The notes beneath the pieces are model-generated. The model had not been told where the DNA came from. It saw nothing but the letters and a program-made list of their open reading frames with translations, and searched no databases. A stretch of DNA of 50,428 nucleotides from Planctomycetota bacterium (lineage in GTDB: Bacteria; Planctomycetota; Phycisphaerae; Sedimentisphaerales; Anaerobacaceae). Both the position numbers and the translations under genes were made by a program. The first letter of the stretch is position 1, and each line of letters opens with the position of its first letter. The stretch is from assembly GCA_013349615.1 (NCBI GenBank), contig DUZJ01000017.1, positions 1-50,428 on the forward strand, given 5' to 3'. This document shows, in pieces, positions 25,193 to 34,695 of this stretch.

Positions 25193-26446
25193 CTAAGGCA
25201 TTTCGTTTTTTATATCATAGGCCATAAGGACATCGCCGTGTCGGATATAAAGCCGGCCATCGGATATTGCCGGATGTGCCCAGTGCTTGCCGGATCCCCG
25301 AGTAATGCGGAAGGAACTGACTATTTCAAAACTTTTGGGTGAGGCCTTTACCAGGGCCACATCGCCGGTATTTTCATCGTAGCAGTATAACATACCATCA
25401 GCGTAAATAATCGCGCCTTTGTTGCCGTTCCATTTGGCTTCATACATGACTTTTCCGGTATCCCAATCGAGGCAGACCCAGTCCCCTCTGGCATTACCCT
25501 TCCAGTTGGCGCCGTAGATATAGCCATCGACCAGCACGACCCCGCCGTGGTGCACGTCAAGGGTGTCATCGTCCCACATTTTGGTTGCCTCTGTTCCATC
25601 CGGCGAGAGCTTGTACTTTACGCCGCCTTTGTCGTAGCCGGCGGTAAAGTAGACATGTCCATCGTGGTATAGGGGAGTGACGGGATGATTGGCTCTTCCT
25701 ATGCCTATCTTGACCTTGTCCTTCCAGAGCACTTTTGCAGTTTTGGCATCGAGCGCAACTACTGATTGTCGCAGCATAGTAACTATCAATTGGACATCGC
25801 TGATTTCTATCAGAGCCGGTGTACAGTAAGCGGACTTTTCACTCAATCCTTTGCTGGTCCAGACGGTCTTGCCGGTCATTTTGTCGAGGGCCACGACGCT
25901 GGCATCGGCACCGCCGGGCGTGCAGATGGCGTTGGAGCCGACAATCAGGACAGACTCGGCAATTCCCCACATGAGATTGCTGCCCTGGAACTTTTCCAGA
26001 GTGTCCACTGCCCATTTCTTTTCGCCGCTTTTGGCGTCGAAGCAGGCAAGTACGCCGGTACCGCTGAATACATACACGCGGTCGTCGTCAACTGTTGGTA
26101 TGGTGCGAGTACCCTTGTGGGACCTGCTCCACTCCGGGCCGTACGATACTTTCCACTGAAATTTGCCGTTGAGGTCATAAGCAAAAAGGAACCCCTCACT
26201 GCCAAGCATTCCGGTTGTATAGATGAGACCGTCTGCTACCGCAACGGAAGAGAAGCCTATTCCGAGTCCCTCGACGGCCCATAGCTGTTTTGGGCCGGCT
26301 TCGGGCCACTTCTGCAGCAGTCCGGTCTCTGCGGATTTTCCATCACGGTTGGGGCCGCGAAACTGAGGCCAGTCATCGGCACAACAGACCGAGCCGGTCA
26401 ATAGAATGGTCAAAAACAACGCGACAATATTACTAATACTATTCAT
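25193..26446 (-). CDS. Secreted PQQ-like beta-propeller protein
   Basis: This 417-residue protein has a signal peptide (VALFLTILLTGSVCCA) and then the DDWPQFRGPNRDGKS start that marks a large planctomycete group of PQQ/BamB-like beta-propellers. Repeated blades read as VVALDKMTGKTVW, VVALDAKTAKVLW and CFDAKSGEKKWAV. Some relatives bind pyrroloquinoline quinone and are dehydrogenases; others are scaffolds. No clear catalytic set is seen, so the role is open. The ATG at 26446 is chosen because ggaga lies 9 bases before it; an ATG at 26455 is too close to that site. Confidence 0.82.
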   Translation of the reverse strand: MNSISNIVALFLTILLTGSVCCADDWPQFRGPNRDGKSAETGLLQKWPEAGPKQLWAVEGLGIGFSSVAVADGLIYTTGMLGSEGFLFAYDLNGKFQWKVSYGPEWSRSHKGTRTIPTVDDDRVYVFSGTGVLACFDAKSGEKKWAVDTLEKFQGSNLMWGIAESVLIVGSNAICTPGGADASVVALDKMTGKTVWTSKGLSEKSAYCTPALIEISDVQLIVTMLRQSVVALDAKTAKVLWKDKVKIGIGRANHPVTPLYHDGHVYFTAGYDKGGVKYKLSPDGTEATKMWDDDTLDVHHGGVVLVDGYIYGANWKGNARGDWVCLDWDTGKVMYEAKWNGNKGAIIYADGMLYCYDENTGDVALVKASPKSFEIVSSFRITRGSGKHWAHPAISDGRLYIRHGDVLMAYDIKNEMP

Positions 26447-26807
26447 AGCCGACATTCTCCATTTAACAGTTTCTAATGGGAATTTCCATTTACCCTTGAC
26501 TTCATCAGGTTCCTGTATTCCTGCGTCACCGTATAATACCGTATTTGTGTGAAAAGGGCAACTGTCTATAGCATTAGTAACTGTCCCCAGGATTCTCCCA
26601 CAATCTTTGGGACAGTTACTAACGCAGTGGGATATTGCCTTTTAGTTGAGTTGGTGGTAAGCTAAAGGCGTTCCGGTATTTATGGAACTGAAAGGGTGTT
26701 TTGTAAAATCCGCGTGATACGCGATTTCTCAAGATGAAAAAACTGAAATACGTTGACACTTAATTGGGACAAAGCTGTTGTCTAAGATTTTGTGAGCTGG
26801 TGACTTT
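26447..26807. other. Non-coding region between the PQQ gene and lysE
   Basis: About 360 bases without a gene. It contains the strong inverted repeat listed at 26574-26622 and should hold the divergent promoters; TTGACA at 26754-26759 may be the -35 box for lysE, with no convincing -10 box. Confidence 0.45.
26574..26622. repeat. Inverted repeat ttagtaactgtccc / gggacagttactaa
   Basis: Perfect 14-bp arms (26574-26587 region and 26609-26622) enclose a loop of about 21 bases. It resembles REP or small MITE units with GGGACAGT ends that occur in many environmental genomes. It is placed in the divergent gap and carries no T-run. Confidence 0.65.
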
Positions 26808-27437
26808 GTGAGTTTGCTGCTTTTTTTAATTCAGGTGGTTGGGATATCGCTTTCGGGGGTGATGGCGCCGGGGCCAATAACGGCTGCGGCTATCGCAATG
26901 GGTGCGCGGAACCGCTTTGCCGGTGCGCTTATGGCTGTGGGACACGGCATTATCGAGTTTCCGCTTATGGTCCTGATTATATTGGGGATGGATAAGATAC
27001 TTAAATCGGCCTCGACCAAAATTGTAATTGGCTTTGCCGGCGGAGCGTTTCTGTTGGTTATGGCAATTCAGATGCTGCGGAGTTTAAGAAGTGCGGAAGG
27101 CCGGGAAGTTAAAGTGACCAGGAGCGGACCAATAGTAGCCGGCATAGTACTGTCGGGAGGTAGTCCGCTTTTTCTGGTCTGGTGGGCCAGCGTGGGATTG
27201 AATCTCGCGATTACTGCTGCCGGCTTCGGGATATGGGCCTTTGTGTTATTCGCTGTTGTACACTGGCTGTGTGACCTTATTTGGTTTAGCGTCCTGTCGT
27301 GGGCAAGTTTCAAAGGCTCAGTGTTGCTTGGCCCCCGAAATCAACGTATCGTTCTGCTGATTTGCTCGGTGGCGCTGCTTGGCTTCGGCCTGTTCTTTAT
27401 CTATAATGCAGCAAGCATTCTGGTAAAGCTGCTTTGA
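26808..27437 (+). CDS. LysE family exporter
   Basis: This 209-residue inner-membrane protein has about six hydrophobic segments in the LysE/RhtB order. The N-terminal motif GISLSGVMAPGPITAAAIAMGARN is typical in shape (shown in parts: VMAPGPITAAA), and the second half has PLFLVWWASVG and the final helix VALLGFGLFFIYNAASI. The family exports amino acids and related small molecules; the substrate here is unknown. The start is GTG. A decayed copy of its first 20 codons lies at 24995. Confidence 0.85.
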   Translation: MSLLLFLIQVVGISLSGVMAPGPITAAAIAMGARNRFAGALMAVGHGIIEFPLMVLIILGMDKILKSASTKIVIGFAGGAFLLVMAIQMLRSLRSAEGREVKVTRSGPIVAGIVLSGGSPLFLVWWASVGLNLAITAAGFGIWAFVLFAVVHWLCDLIWFSVLSWASFKGSVLLGPRNQRIVLLICSVALLGFGLFFIYNAASILVKLL

Positions 27438-27443
27438 AGAAAG

Positions 27444-27457
27444 TGTTCGGCCGAACA
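27444..27457. promoter_or_regulatory. Perfect palindrome TGTTCGGCCGAACA
   Basis: A 14-bp perfect palindrome 7 bases after the lysE stop. It could be a protein-binding site or be incidental. The bases after it can be read as a short open frame (LDTFDINGRIIDHLEV), perhaps a gene remnant, but no family is recognised. Confidence 0.35.
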
Positions 27458-27621
27458 ATAGCGCTGGATACCTTCGACATCAACGGCAGGATAATCGACC
27501 ATCTTGAAGTTACTAAAACCATCGGCAAGAGGTAGAGCACAGGCGATTGTGCCGGCACTGTGGCTTGAATGCCACTATGAAATCGGCCGGGCCCGGGAGA
27601 TTGTAAGCCACCCCATAATTG

Positions 27622-27650
27622 CTAAGCCCTAAAAGGCACGGAGGGCTTAG
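27622..27650. terminator. Hairpin between lysE and yihY (convergent)
   Basis: Perfect 9-bp arms ctaagccct and agggcttag enclose an 11-base loop. It lies between two convergent genes and overlaps the last codons of yihY. The lack of a T-run on both sides makes it a weak intrinsic terminator. Confidence 0.5.
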
Positions 27651-29014
27651 GCTTCACTGTTTCGTTCAGTGGTGTTGTCGGAGGTTGACGGCGTTTGGAA
27701 GTCGCCAAGTATTTGTTTTAGATTGTGCTGGGCCAGGGCGTTTCGCTGGGCTTGGGTGATTTGCTGTAGACTCTCCGGCTGCTCAGTTGTTGGCTGAGCA
27801 AAGCCTGCTTTCGCCACAGCATCGGCAATATCGGATAACCTGATGTTTGCCGGGTCTTTGGCTGGAAGGAACCCTGCCTTAGGCTCGGAAGTCCTGGCTA
27901 TAAGTTTGCTGTCAACAAGATGCTTGAGAATCTTGTCCCCGAACTCAGCGGGAATATTCAATTTGCTGAAGATAATCTCCGCCTCGACCGGAGCATCGTT
28001 TTTCTCGAAAGCAACAGCAATCTCCCTGACGATATTGATAGCAGTAAGGTCGTTGGCGATGAAATACTCTTCAGTTTTTCTGGCAGCGGCAATCTCGGCG
28101 GCGTCAAGACTCTTTAAGTGCTGAGTGGTAAATGTCAACTGCAGGCCGAACAGGACGATAAGCCACGTGATATAAATCCACAATACAGTTATCGGGATCA
28201 GCGCCATTACCCCGTAAACGGTACTGTACGGCTTCCATCCGGTCACGTAATAACCGAAAAGGTTTTTCGCCGCTATCCAAACCAGTGCTGCTACTGCCGC
28301 TCCTCCAATAGCTGCCTTTGCCTGAACCTTGGTATTTGGTAAAACAAAGTAAAGCAGGAAGAAAGCAATAGTCGCTACTATATAGGACAAAAGCACCGGA
28401 GCAATATTCAATAAAATTATTTCCTGTATGCGGCCAAAAGTTACATATTTTGTACTAATGTAGATACCAGCGCCGATTAGGAGCGGCCCGAGGGTTAAAA
28501 TCGCCCAGTAATTGATCATTCGATGCAGGAAACCCCTGCCTCTGCCCACATGCCAGATGTTGTTGAATGCTCTTTCTATTGTTGAAAGCAGAGCCAGGGC
28601 GGCCCAAATAACAATTAGCGTGCTAAATAATGTAATCGAGCCCTTGCCTGCTCCCTTGAAGAATTTTCCGATAATTTCATCGAGGCGTTCTGTGAGCGCT
28701 ACGGACTTTTCCGGGTCGTCTGTATCGTGAACGGGGCTCTTGAAATCTGAAAAGTTAGCCTGGTCATAAGCGAATTTTTTTATCTTTTCACCAACGTCTT
28801 TATAGGCAGGAAATGACTGGAATATCAAGAGCATTACAATAGCCAGCGGGACAATCCCGAAGATTGTATGATACGACAGGGCGGCGGCCTGCTGGCCTGC
28901 GCGGTTCTTTCTCAGCAGTCTTGCACAGTGCGACCATAGTTTAATTTGAAAGACCGCAAAACGGCCGGCTTTGCCAAGCTGTGTGGTTGGTGTGGACAAA
29001 AGCTTCGTTAACAT
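27647..29014 (-). CDS. YihY/UPF0761 family inner-membrane protein
   Basis: This 455-residue protein has the YihY (BrkB-like) domain with about six membrane segments in the first 300 residues. Typical parts are RAGQQAAALSYHTIFGIVPLAIV, shown partly here (QQAAALSYHTIFG), then LWAALALLSTIERAFNNIW in part (STIERAFNNIWHV), and the WIYITWLIVLFG segment. The remaining 150 residues form a soluble C-terminal extension with a winged-helix look (ETEEYFIANDL region, FGDKILKHLVDSKLI), which is longer than in E. coli YihY. The role of the family is unclear. The ATG at 29014 is chosen because gaaagggg precedes it. Confidence 0.85.
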   Translation of the reverse strand: MLTKLLSTPTTQLGKAGRFAVFQIKLWSHCARLLRKNRAGQQAAALSYHTIFGIVPLAIVMLLIFQSFPAYKDVGEKIKKFAYDQANFSDFKSPVHDTDDPEKSVALTERLDEIIGKFFKGAGKGSITLFSTLIVIWAALALLSTIERAFNNIWHVGRGRGFLHRMINYWAILTLGPLLIGAGIYISTKYVTFGRIQEIILLNIAPVLLSYIVATIAFFLLYFVLPNTKVQAKAAIGGAAVAALVWIAAKNLFGYYVTGWKPYSTVYGVMALIPITVLWIYITWLIVLFGLQLTFTTQHLKSLDAAEIAAARKTEEYFIANDLTAINIVREIAVAFEKNDAPVEAEIIFSKLNIPAEFGDKILKHLVDSKLIARTSEPKAGFLPAKDPANIRLSDIADAVAKAGFAQPTTEQPESLQQITQAQRNALAQHNLKQILGDFQTPSTSDNTTERNSEA

Positions 29015-29119
29015 CTCTGCCCCTTTCAACGTTAACTGGTTCACCAAGCGTCTTTTCTTGTGCCCTGAAACCTTCTTTCAGATTCCAATGCCAATGTCGG
29101 CAATCGGGATGGGGGTCCT

Positions 29120-32100
29120 TTACTTAAACAGTTTGTCCAGACCCTTCCGAAGCTGCTCTTCTAATCGTTTTTTTAATTGCTCTTCAAGCAGCCTGGCAAC
29201 GTCAAGCTTGGGCTTGTCGATGGTCCCTATTAGCGGCAGCGATATCCTTTCTGTAGTCTCTTGGCCGACTCTTGCTGTTCTGCCGCTCATAGTAAAGGGG
29301 AGTGTTACTATCATATCCAAACTCTTATCCAGCCCGATAACGCCGCCGAAATTGACGGGATTGTCGCCGACATCCAGTTGCATATCCTCATATTGAAGCT
29401 GGCCGTTCTTCAAAACAAATCTCGTTGGATGGATAGTAAAATCCTGTCCGGGTGCATTTGAGCCCACTAACGAAAGCATCTGGCCGAGCAAATCGGAACC
29501 TTCCAAATGCAACTGACTTATTGAGAGCGTGCCAATTACTTCAATGTCTTTTTTGTTCACTTCGCTCAGCGGTATCGCAAGTCGCTCACAATCAAAAGTT
29601 GCTGCGCCGCTGACATTAAAGGCATTCGCAAAAATTGGATTTATATACATCAAAAGCTTTCTGCTCATCTCGTTGTTGATTTGAACATTTTTGACTATCT
29701 GTATTGGCTCCGGCGTTTTCAATAGTGCAGGCTTGCGCTTCAAATTCGCTTCGCCGGCAAACCTGAATTGACCGTTATTGACCGTCGTCGAAAACGGTGC
29801 AACCTTTAGCAGGCCATTTTGGATTTGAATACCAACATCGGTGGCCCCAAAATTCAATCCCATATACCGGGCTTTAGCAAATCCCAGTTTGGCTTTGGTA
29901 TTAAGATTCTCCAGCAGCTTGTCTTTTTGCTCGGTCGGGTATTCGCTGGCAAAGCTAATAGTATCTTTTCTTTGTCCCTCCAATCTCAAACCCTGTGGCA
30001 AAAATGGCCCGGTAATAGTGCTGACAGCCGCCCAGTCATATTCACAATCTACTCGTCCCTCCAATTTGGTTTTGCCGCCTTTGCCGACCTGGCTGAATTC
30101 GCCCTTATGAATCTTTATTTGCGGACTTATCAATTGCAGCTTCTTTATATTGATAGCTTTCCTGGTCGGATTAACCTCGGCATCAAAAATAATCCGAATT
30201 TCCTCCTGCTCAAAAGGTTTCTGCCCCGGATAGTTGACCTTTAGATTTTTAATGTGTGTCGCATCACTTATGACTCGGTAGCCCTGCTTTGCGGTACTAA
30301 TTGAGATATCGGATTGGGCGAGTCCGGCCAATTGCATTTCCTTCGGAAAGGACGCGAACATTACCGCAAAGGGCATAGCCTTTTGCAAATCGACTTTGGC
30401 GGAAATGGATAGCTCCATACCTTTTTCGGCTTTTTCACCTATTGGCACTATGGCATCTTTTATATCTACCTGGCCGAAACTTGCGCGGGTCTTTATGGAG
30501 TCGATGTTAGCAACGCGGGTTTTTCGGTCATAGCCGACGGCGAAGTCTATATGGGCCTGCGGCTCGGATACACTTACGCCGTCTTTTGAAGTTATGCGGA
30601 GGTTTTTGACCGTTGATGAACCTACAGCAGTGATTTGATTATCTTTGGCGGAGATGGTTCCTTTCTCGACGACCTGGCCGGCCAGTTGATATTTACCTAC
30701 CTCTAAGAATTGCCCTAACTGGGTCTGCAAAGCCGACAGGTCGATATCGGCAGTGTACTGAAGTGATTCGCTGGTGCCGGAGCAATCGATTTTGCCGAAT
30801 GATGCGGTGAAACCGACCTTATCAAAGATGACCTTGTCCTTCTCTGCTGTAATTTCGGCCTCGGCCTTGACCGGTTGCTGCAGAGCTATAGCTTTGCCGT
30901 CAACTGTTCCTTTCAGTCCTTCAAGACTTGCGTTGCCGGTAACTTTCCTTTTTCCAGCTTTTGTCGCTGTAGCGACGGTGCCGCTCAACTTGCCGGATGT
31001 TACTTTCATTCCCTCCTTCAGTCCTAATGTATGTGGCATCTGTGAGAGAAGTGCCGCCAGGTCACAATCGAAGGTGCCCTGCAAGTCGTATTTTGAATCG
31101 GCCTTTACAAAGTCAGCCAGAGATTTGAACGTGGTCGGCACAACGCCGGTTGCCCGGGCTTTTAACCAGTCAGCCTGAACTTGAAGGTCGTCAATCTTTA
31201 TCAACTCTTTATCGCTGGAAAGTTCTATCTCGATATCCAGGAGGCTGGTTTTCAGCCTGTCGCCTTTTAGCCTGGGACTCATTATGTCCAGGTTCTTTGC
31301 TTTGATTGCTCCACTCAAATTTTCAAATCTACCATCTTTAATTTCACTTTTTATATTTGCTGAGACTTTGCCTTCAGCGTCAAGCTCAGCTCCAGCCCAC
31401 GCAAGAAGTGGTTCTAAAGAACCGAGGTCCAAATCGTTGACCTCGACAGTCAAATCACCGCTGGTTCCTTTGAAGGTCCAGCCTTTTTTGTTGCTTGGTT
31501 TAATTTGACCTTCTGTGCTTATTTTCGAGGCGCTGCCCTCCTTGGCCACGACCAGAGTGATGTCAAAGTCGGTTCGCTCGCCCGGTGGTTGCAGATTCAG
31601 CTTTGAGTTTATCTGCGATAGCTCAACAGTACCGGCCTGCGGGTCTGTTACTTTCAGATTGCCGTCATTGATAACAAGGTCGATTTTTTTTATCGGCAGG
31701 GCAATTGGCGTTGATTTTTTGCCGGTAGTCGTCTTTGGCTCAATGTCCTCAGTTTCTTTTGGCTGCCGGGCTTTAAGATTTATCTCCACTCTCGGCTCAT
31801 CAATTACGGTTTTGCCCAATGACACACTCCCAAACAGGATGGAGCCATAGTGGGGTTTTGTGGCGATTTGTTTTACCTCAATTGAGGTCTGACCCGAGCT
31901 GTCGTTAAAGCTAACATTCGTAACCTTGATACCTTTCCACCAGCCCATCGAAAGGCGGGCAAAATCTGCTTTGCCGTCGAGCAAAGCGTTGATTTTGGCC
32001 AGTATTATTTTTCGACCTTTCTCGGACGATACAAAGGCAGGCACAAGAAAAACCACAAGTACAATCAAAACTATGATGGATGCAGATACGAACTTGAGTA

Positions 32101-32155
32101 CTGTTTTCTTTTTCTTTCTTTGTGGCTTGGATTTCAAGTTTCTTTTGGCTTGCAT
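29120..32155 (-). CDS. Large AsmA/TamB-like envelope protein
   Basis: This 1011-residue protein has a basic start (NLKSKPQRKKKKT), one membrane segment (residues ~20-41) and a very long periplasmic part made of beta-rich repeats (VNDGNLKVTDPQAG, ISAKDNQITAVGSSTVKNL, VNNGQFRFAGEANL). The C-terminal end (LQYEDMQLDVGDNPVNFGG, GTIDKPKLDVARLLEEQL) is typical of AsmA-type proteins, which are thought to carry phospholipids between membranes through a beta-groove. The ATG at 32155 is chosen because ggagg lies 8 bases before it. It follows frr by about 110 bases on the same strand and may be read through from the rpsB operon. Confidence 0.82.
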   Translation of the reverse strand: MQAKRNLKSKPQRKKKKTVLKFVSASIIVLIVLVVFLVPAFVSSEKGRKIILAKINALLDGKADFARLSMGWWKGIKVTNVSFNDSSGQTSIEVKQIATKPHYGSILFGSVSLGKTVIDEPRVEINLKARQPKETEDIEPKTTTGKKSTPIALPIKKIDLVINDGNLKVTDPQAGTVELSQINSKLNLQPPGERTDFDITLVVAKEGSASKISTEGQIKPSNKKGWTFKGTSGDLTVEVNDLDLGSLEPLLAWAGAELDAEGKVSANIKSEIKDGRFENLSGAIKAKNLDIMSPRLKGDRLKTSLLDIEIELSSDKELIKIDDLQVQADWLKARATGVVPTTFKSLADFVKADSKYDLQGTFDCDLAALLSQMPHTLGLKEGMKVTSGKLSGTVATATKAGKRKVTGNASLEGLKGTVDGKAIALQQPVKAEAEITAEKDKVIFDKVGFTASFGKIDCSGTSESLQYTADIDLSALQTQLGQFLEVGKYQLAGQVVEKGTISAKDNQITAVGSSTVKNLRITSKDGVSVSEPQAHIDFAVGYDRKTRVANIDSIKTRASFGQVDIKDAIVPIGEKAEKGMELSISAKVDLQKAMPFAVMFASFPKEMQLAGLAQSDISISTAKQGYRVISDATHIKNLKVNYPGQKPFEQEEIRIIFDAEVNPTRKAINIKKLQLISPQIKIHKGEFSQVGKGGKTKLEGRVDCEYDWAAVSTITGPFLPQGLRLEGQRKDTISFASEYPTEQKDKLLENLNTKAKLGFAKARYMGLNFGATDVGIQIQNGLLKVAPFSTTVNNGQFRFAGEANLKRKPALLKTPEPIQIVKNVQINNEMSRKLLMYINPIFANAFNVSGAATFDCERLAIPLSEVNKKDIEVIGTLSISQLHLEGSDLLGQMLSLVGSNAPGQDFTIHPTRFVLKNGQLQYEDMQLDVGDNPVNFGGVIGLDKSLDMIVTLPFTMSGRTARVGQETTERISLPLIGTIDKPKLDVARLLEEQLKKRLEEQLRKGLDKLFK

Positions 32156-32265
32156 CGCTTGGTCCTCCAAAAGAAAGTTAGCTTCCAGAACAGAGATGGC
32201 TTTAACTAAAGAGCGCAAGGCCGGGGAAGGCAGGACACTTGTGACTTGTGCACTCTTTGTCAAAG

Positions 32266-32826
32266 TCAATCGAGCATTATCTCATCCGATTTATTTTTGA
32301 CTACTGAGTCAACCTTGTCGACGCATTCTTTGGTAATATCATCGATTTGTTTCTTGCCTTTATCCAGCTCATCTTCGGTGATAGTTTTGTTTTTCTGCTG
32401 CTTTTCGAGCTGCTTGTTTGCTTCTCTTCGTATATTACGAATACTGACCTTTGCCTGTTCACCCATTTGTTTGGCCTGGCCGACGAGCTGCGTTCTTCTT
32501 TCTCCGCTAAGGGGTGGAATATTGAGCCGGATGAGTTTGCCGTCCACAATCGGTGCAATGCTCAAATCGCTGTTTTTGATTGCCTTTTCGATATCTTTGA
32601 GAGAACCGGGGTCGAATGGCTTAATCACGACCATATCCGCCTGCGGCGTTGCCAGTGTTGCCATCTGTTTCAGTGGCGTAGGCGTCCCATAGTACTCGAC
32701 CTTGATATTCTCAACCAGCCCCGTAGAAGCTCGTCCTGTCCGGACCGCTTTTAATTCATCCCGCAGGAATTCAACCGCCTTTTTCATTTTGGATTCGTTC
32801 TCGGAGACTGTTTCTCTTGTAGGCAT
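32266..32826 (-). CDS. frr: Ribosome recycling factor
   Basis: This 186-residue protein matches RRF, which with EF-G splits ribosomes after termination. Characteristic parts are ELKAVRTGRASTGLVENIKVEYYG (here in part: RTGRASTGLVENIKV), TPLKQMATLATPQ, IVDGKLIRLNIPPLSGERR and the C-terminal helix with RNIRREANKQLEK. The length is normal. It is the fourth gene of the rpsB-tsf-pyrH-frr operon, a very common bacterial order. Confidence 0.97.
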   Translation of the reverse strand: MPTRETVSENESKMKKAVEFLRDELKAVRTGRASTGLVENIKVEYYGTPTPLKQMATLATPQADMVVIKPFDPGSLKDIEKAIKNSDLSIAPIVDGKLIRLNIPPLSGERRTQLVGQAKQMGEQAKVSIRNIRREANKQLEKQQKNKTITEDELDKGKKQIDDITKECVDKVDSVVKNKSDEIMLD

Positions 32827-32882
32827 CTACGACTCCATTTCGTTTCGTTACTTGCGTTTTTTCTCGCAAAACGCATCACGCG

Positions 32883-33605
32883 TCATGAGCTGCCAATTAG
32901 TGTGCCGACTTGCTCGCCGCGAATGGCCTTCGCTATGTTGCCTTTTTTGAAGATATTCAAAACGATAATCGGAATATTGTTGTCTCGGCAAAGACTTATT
33001 GCCGAATGGTCTATCACCTTAAGATTTTTTCTAAGCACATCATCGTAGGATAATTCTTCAAAAAGCTCGGCATCCGGATTTTTTTTGGGGTCATCGCTGT
33101 AGACGCCATCAACCTTTGTGGCCTTTATAACCAGGTCCGCTTTAAGCTCCAAAGCCCTTAAAGCCGCACAGGTATCGGTAGTAAAGAAAGGATTTCCCGT
33201 TCCGCCCGCCAATATCGCCACCCTTCCGAGCTCAAGGTGCCGAAGTGCCCTTCTGCGAATAAACGGTTCGCAAATCGCCGCGACCTCTATTGCGCTCAGG
33301 ACCCTCGTTGGCTGCCCCAGTTTCTCAAGCGTCTCCTGGAGCGCACAGGCATTGATAATAGTTACTAACATCCCCATATAATCAGCCGTGTTTCTGGGTA
33401 TATGAGTAACTTTTGACAAGCTCTCTCCTCTAAGGAAATTGCCCGCGCCGACAACGACCGCCACCTGCGGACCGAGCTTGCATATCTCTAATATCCTTTC
33501 GGCCAGCGACTCAAGGGCAGGGCCGTCAATCCCGAATTCCCCGGGTTTGCAGAAACTTTCCCCTGATAGTTTCAGCAGCACACGATTATATTTGCTTTTT
33601 GCCAT
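32883..33605 (-). CDS. pyrH: Uridylate kinase (UMP kinase)
   Basis: PyrH phosphorylates UMP to UDP. This 240-residue protein has the amino-acid-kinase fold with VLLKLSGESF at the start, VVVGAGNFLRG, DYMGMLVTIINACALQE, the nucleotide loop VAILAGGTGNPFFTTDT and ATKVDGVYSDDPKKNPDA (in part DGVYSDDPKK). Normal length, between tsf and frr. Confidence 0.97.
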   Translation of the reverse strand: MAKSKYNRVLLKLSGESFCKPGEFGIDGPALESLAERILEICKLGPQVAVVVGAGNFLRGESLSKVTHIPRNTADYMGMLVTIINACALQETLEKLGQPTRVLSAIEVAAICEPFIRRRALRHLELGRVAILAGGTGNPFFTTDTCAALRALELKADLVIKATKVDGVYSDDPKKNPDAELFEELSYDDVLRKNLKVIDHSAISLCRDNNIPIIVLNIFKKGNIAKAIRGEQVGTLIGSS

Positions 33606-33677
33606 CCTTGTTTTTAGAAAGCCTATACCATATTACGTGACAGACATTATGGCTTTCTATCCGCTAAATGCCACCTA

Positions 33678-34550
33678 CTACCCGACTTCAAATCGGGCAA
33701 ATCTTTTTATTTTCGCTTCGCCGCCCGCTTGTTTTGCCGCCTCAGTGAGGACCTGCGCAACAGATTTACTATCGTCCTTGACGAACGGCTGCTCCAGAAG
33801 ACAATTCTCAGCAAAAAACTTTTTCATCTTGCCTTCTACTATTTTGTCAATAATATTTGCCGGCTTATTTTTAACCTGCTCAGCGAAAATAGTTTTTTCC
33901 TGTTCGATTGTTTCAGGGTCAATTCCATCTTTATCCAGAGACATCGGCTTGGTCGCAGTAATGTGCATCGCTATATCGGACGCTGTCTGCCTTAGCGCAT
34001 CCGCAGCCGCTGTTGCTTCATCGCTGGTTTCAATTTCAACCATTGTGCCGACTTTTCCGTTGAAATGAATGTATGTACTTATAAGTCCCGGGCCGTCGAG
34101 CTCATATCTCGCGTATTCTTCCTTAACAAGTTGTATTTTCTCGCCCGTTCTACTGACTAAGCCGGTCAGCATATCGTTCAGTTTCTTACCATCAACACTA
34201 GTCTCAAGAAGACGGTCTCCCCCTTCGTCCGCCTTGCACTGCTGCACACCCCTCTTAACGGCTTCTACCATTTGGACAAAGTCGTCGCTCTTGGCTACAA
34301 AATCAGTCTCGCAGCGAAGGACAGCTATGCCGGCCATCCGTCCATTTGCATTTTCCCAGGCGACAACAGTGCCCTCGGTTGTTTCCCGTTCAGCACGTTT
34401 TGCTAAAGTTGCAAGACCCTTTTTTCTTAGTACCCCCATAGCTTGCTCAATATCTCCGTTTGCTTCTTGCAGGGCCCTTTTGCAGTCCATCATCCCTTGT
34501 CCGCTCATCTTTCGCAGTTTCATTACTATCGAAGCTGGAATGTCCGTCAT
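33678..34550 (-). CDS. tsf: Elongation factor Ts
   Basis: EF-Ts recharges EF-Tu with GTP. The N-terminal UBA-like part has VMKLRKMSGQGMMDCKRAL (in part SGQGMMDCKRALQEANGD), followed by LRKKGLATLAKRAERETTEG and the EF-Tu-contacting motif CETDFVAKSDDF. The core and C-terminal part (ENCLLEQPFVKDDSKSVAQ) complete the 290 residues. It follows rpsB directly in the usual operon order. Confidence 0.97.
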   Translation of the reverse strand: MTDIPASIVMKLRKMSGQGMMDCKRALQEANGDIEQAMGVLRKKGLATLAKRAERETTEGTVVAWENANGRMAGIAVLRCETDFVAKSDDFVQMVEAVKRGVQQCKADEGGDRLLETSVDGKKLNDMLTGLVSRTGEKIQLVKEEYARYELDGPGLISTYIHFNGKVGTMVEIETSDEATAAADALRQTASDIAMHITATKPMSLDKDGIDPETIEQEKTIFAEQVKNKPANIIDKIVEGKMKKFFAENCLLEQPFVKDDSKSVAQVLTEAAKQAGGEAKIKRFARFEVG

Positions 34551-34648
34551 CTTAAAAACTCCTGATTTCGCGGCTCGTGACTTGTGTTTCGTATTTTCTT
34601 GTCCGGAGCCGCTAAAATTTGGCTGTATTTACTTTTAACTTTCAATTT

Positions 34649-34673
34649 CTTTGTGCCCTCGTGTCTTCGTGGC
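34649..34673. repeat. Interspersed repeat in the tsf-rpsB gap (cacgaagacacgag type)
   Basis: On the minus strand this reads gccacgaagacacgaggg followed by cacaaag, related to the copy at 20134-20214 in the other orientation. It lies in the gap of about 145 bases between rpsB and tsf, so it would be transcribed within the operon message. Confidence 0.55.
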
Positions 34674-34695
34674 TATACTTAATATGCACAACGGG

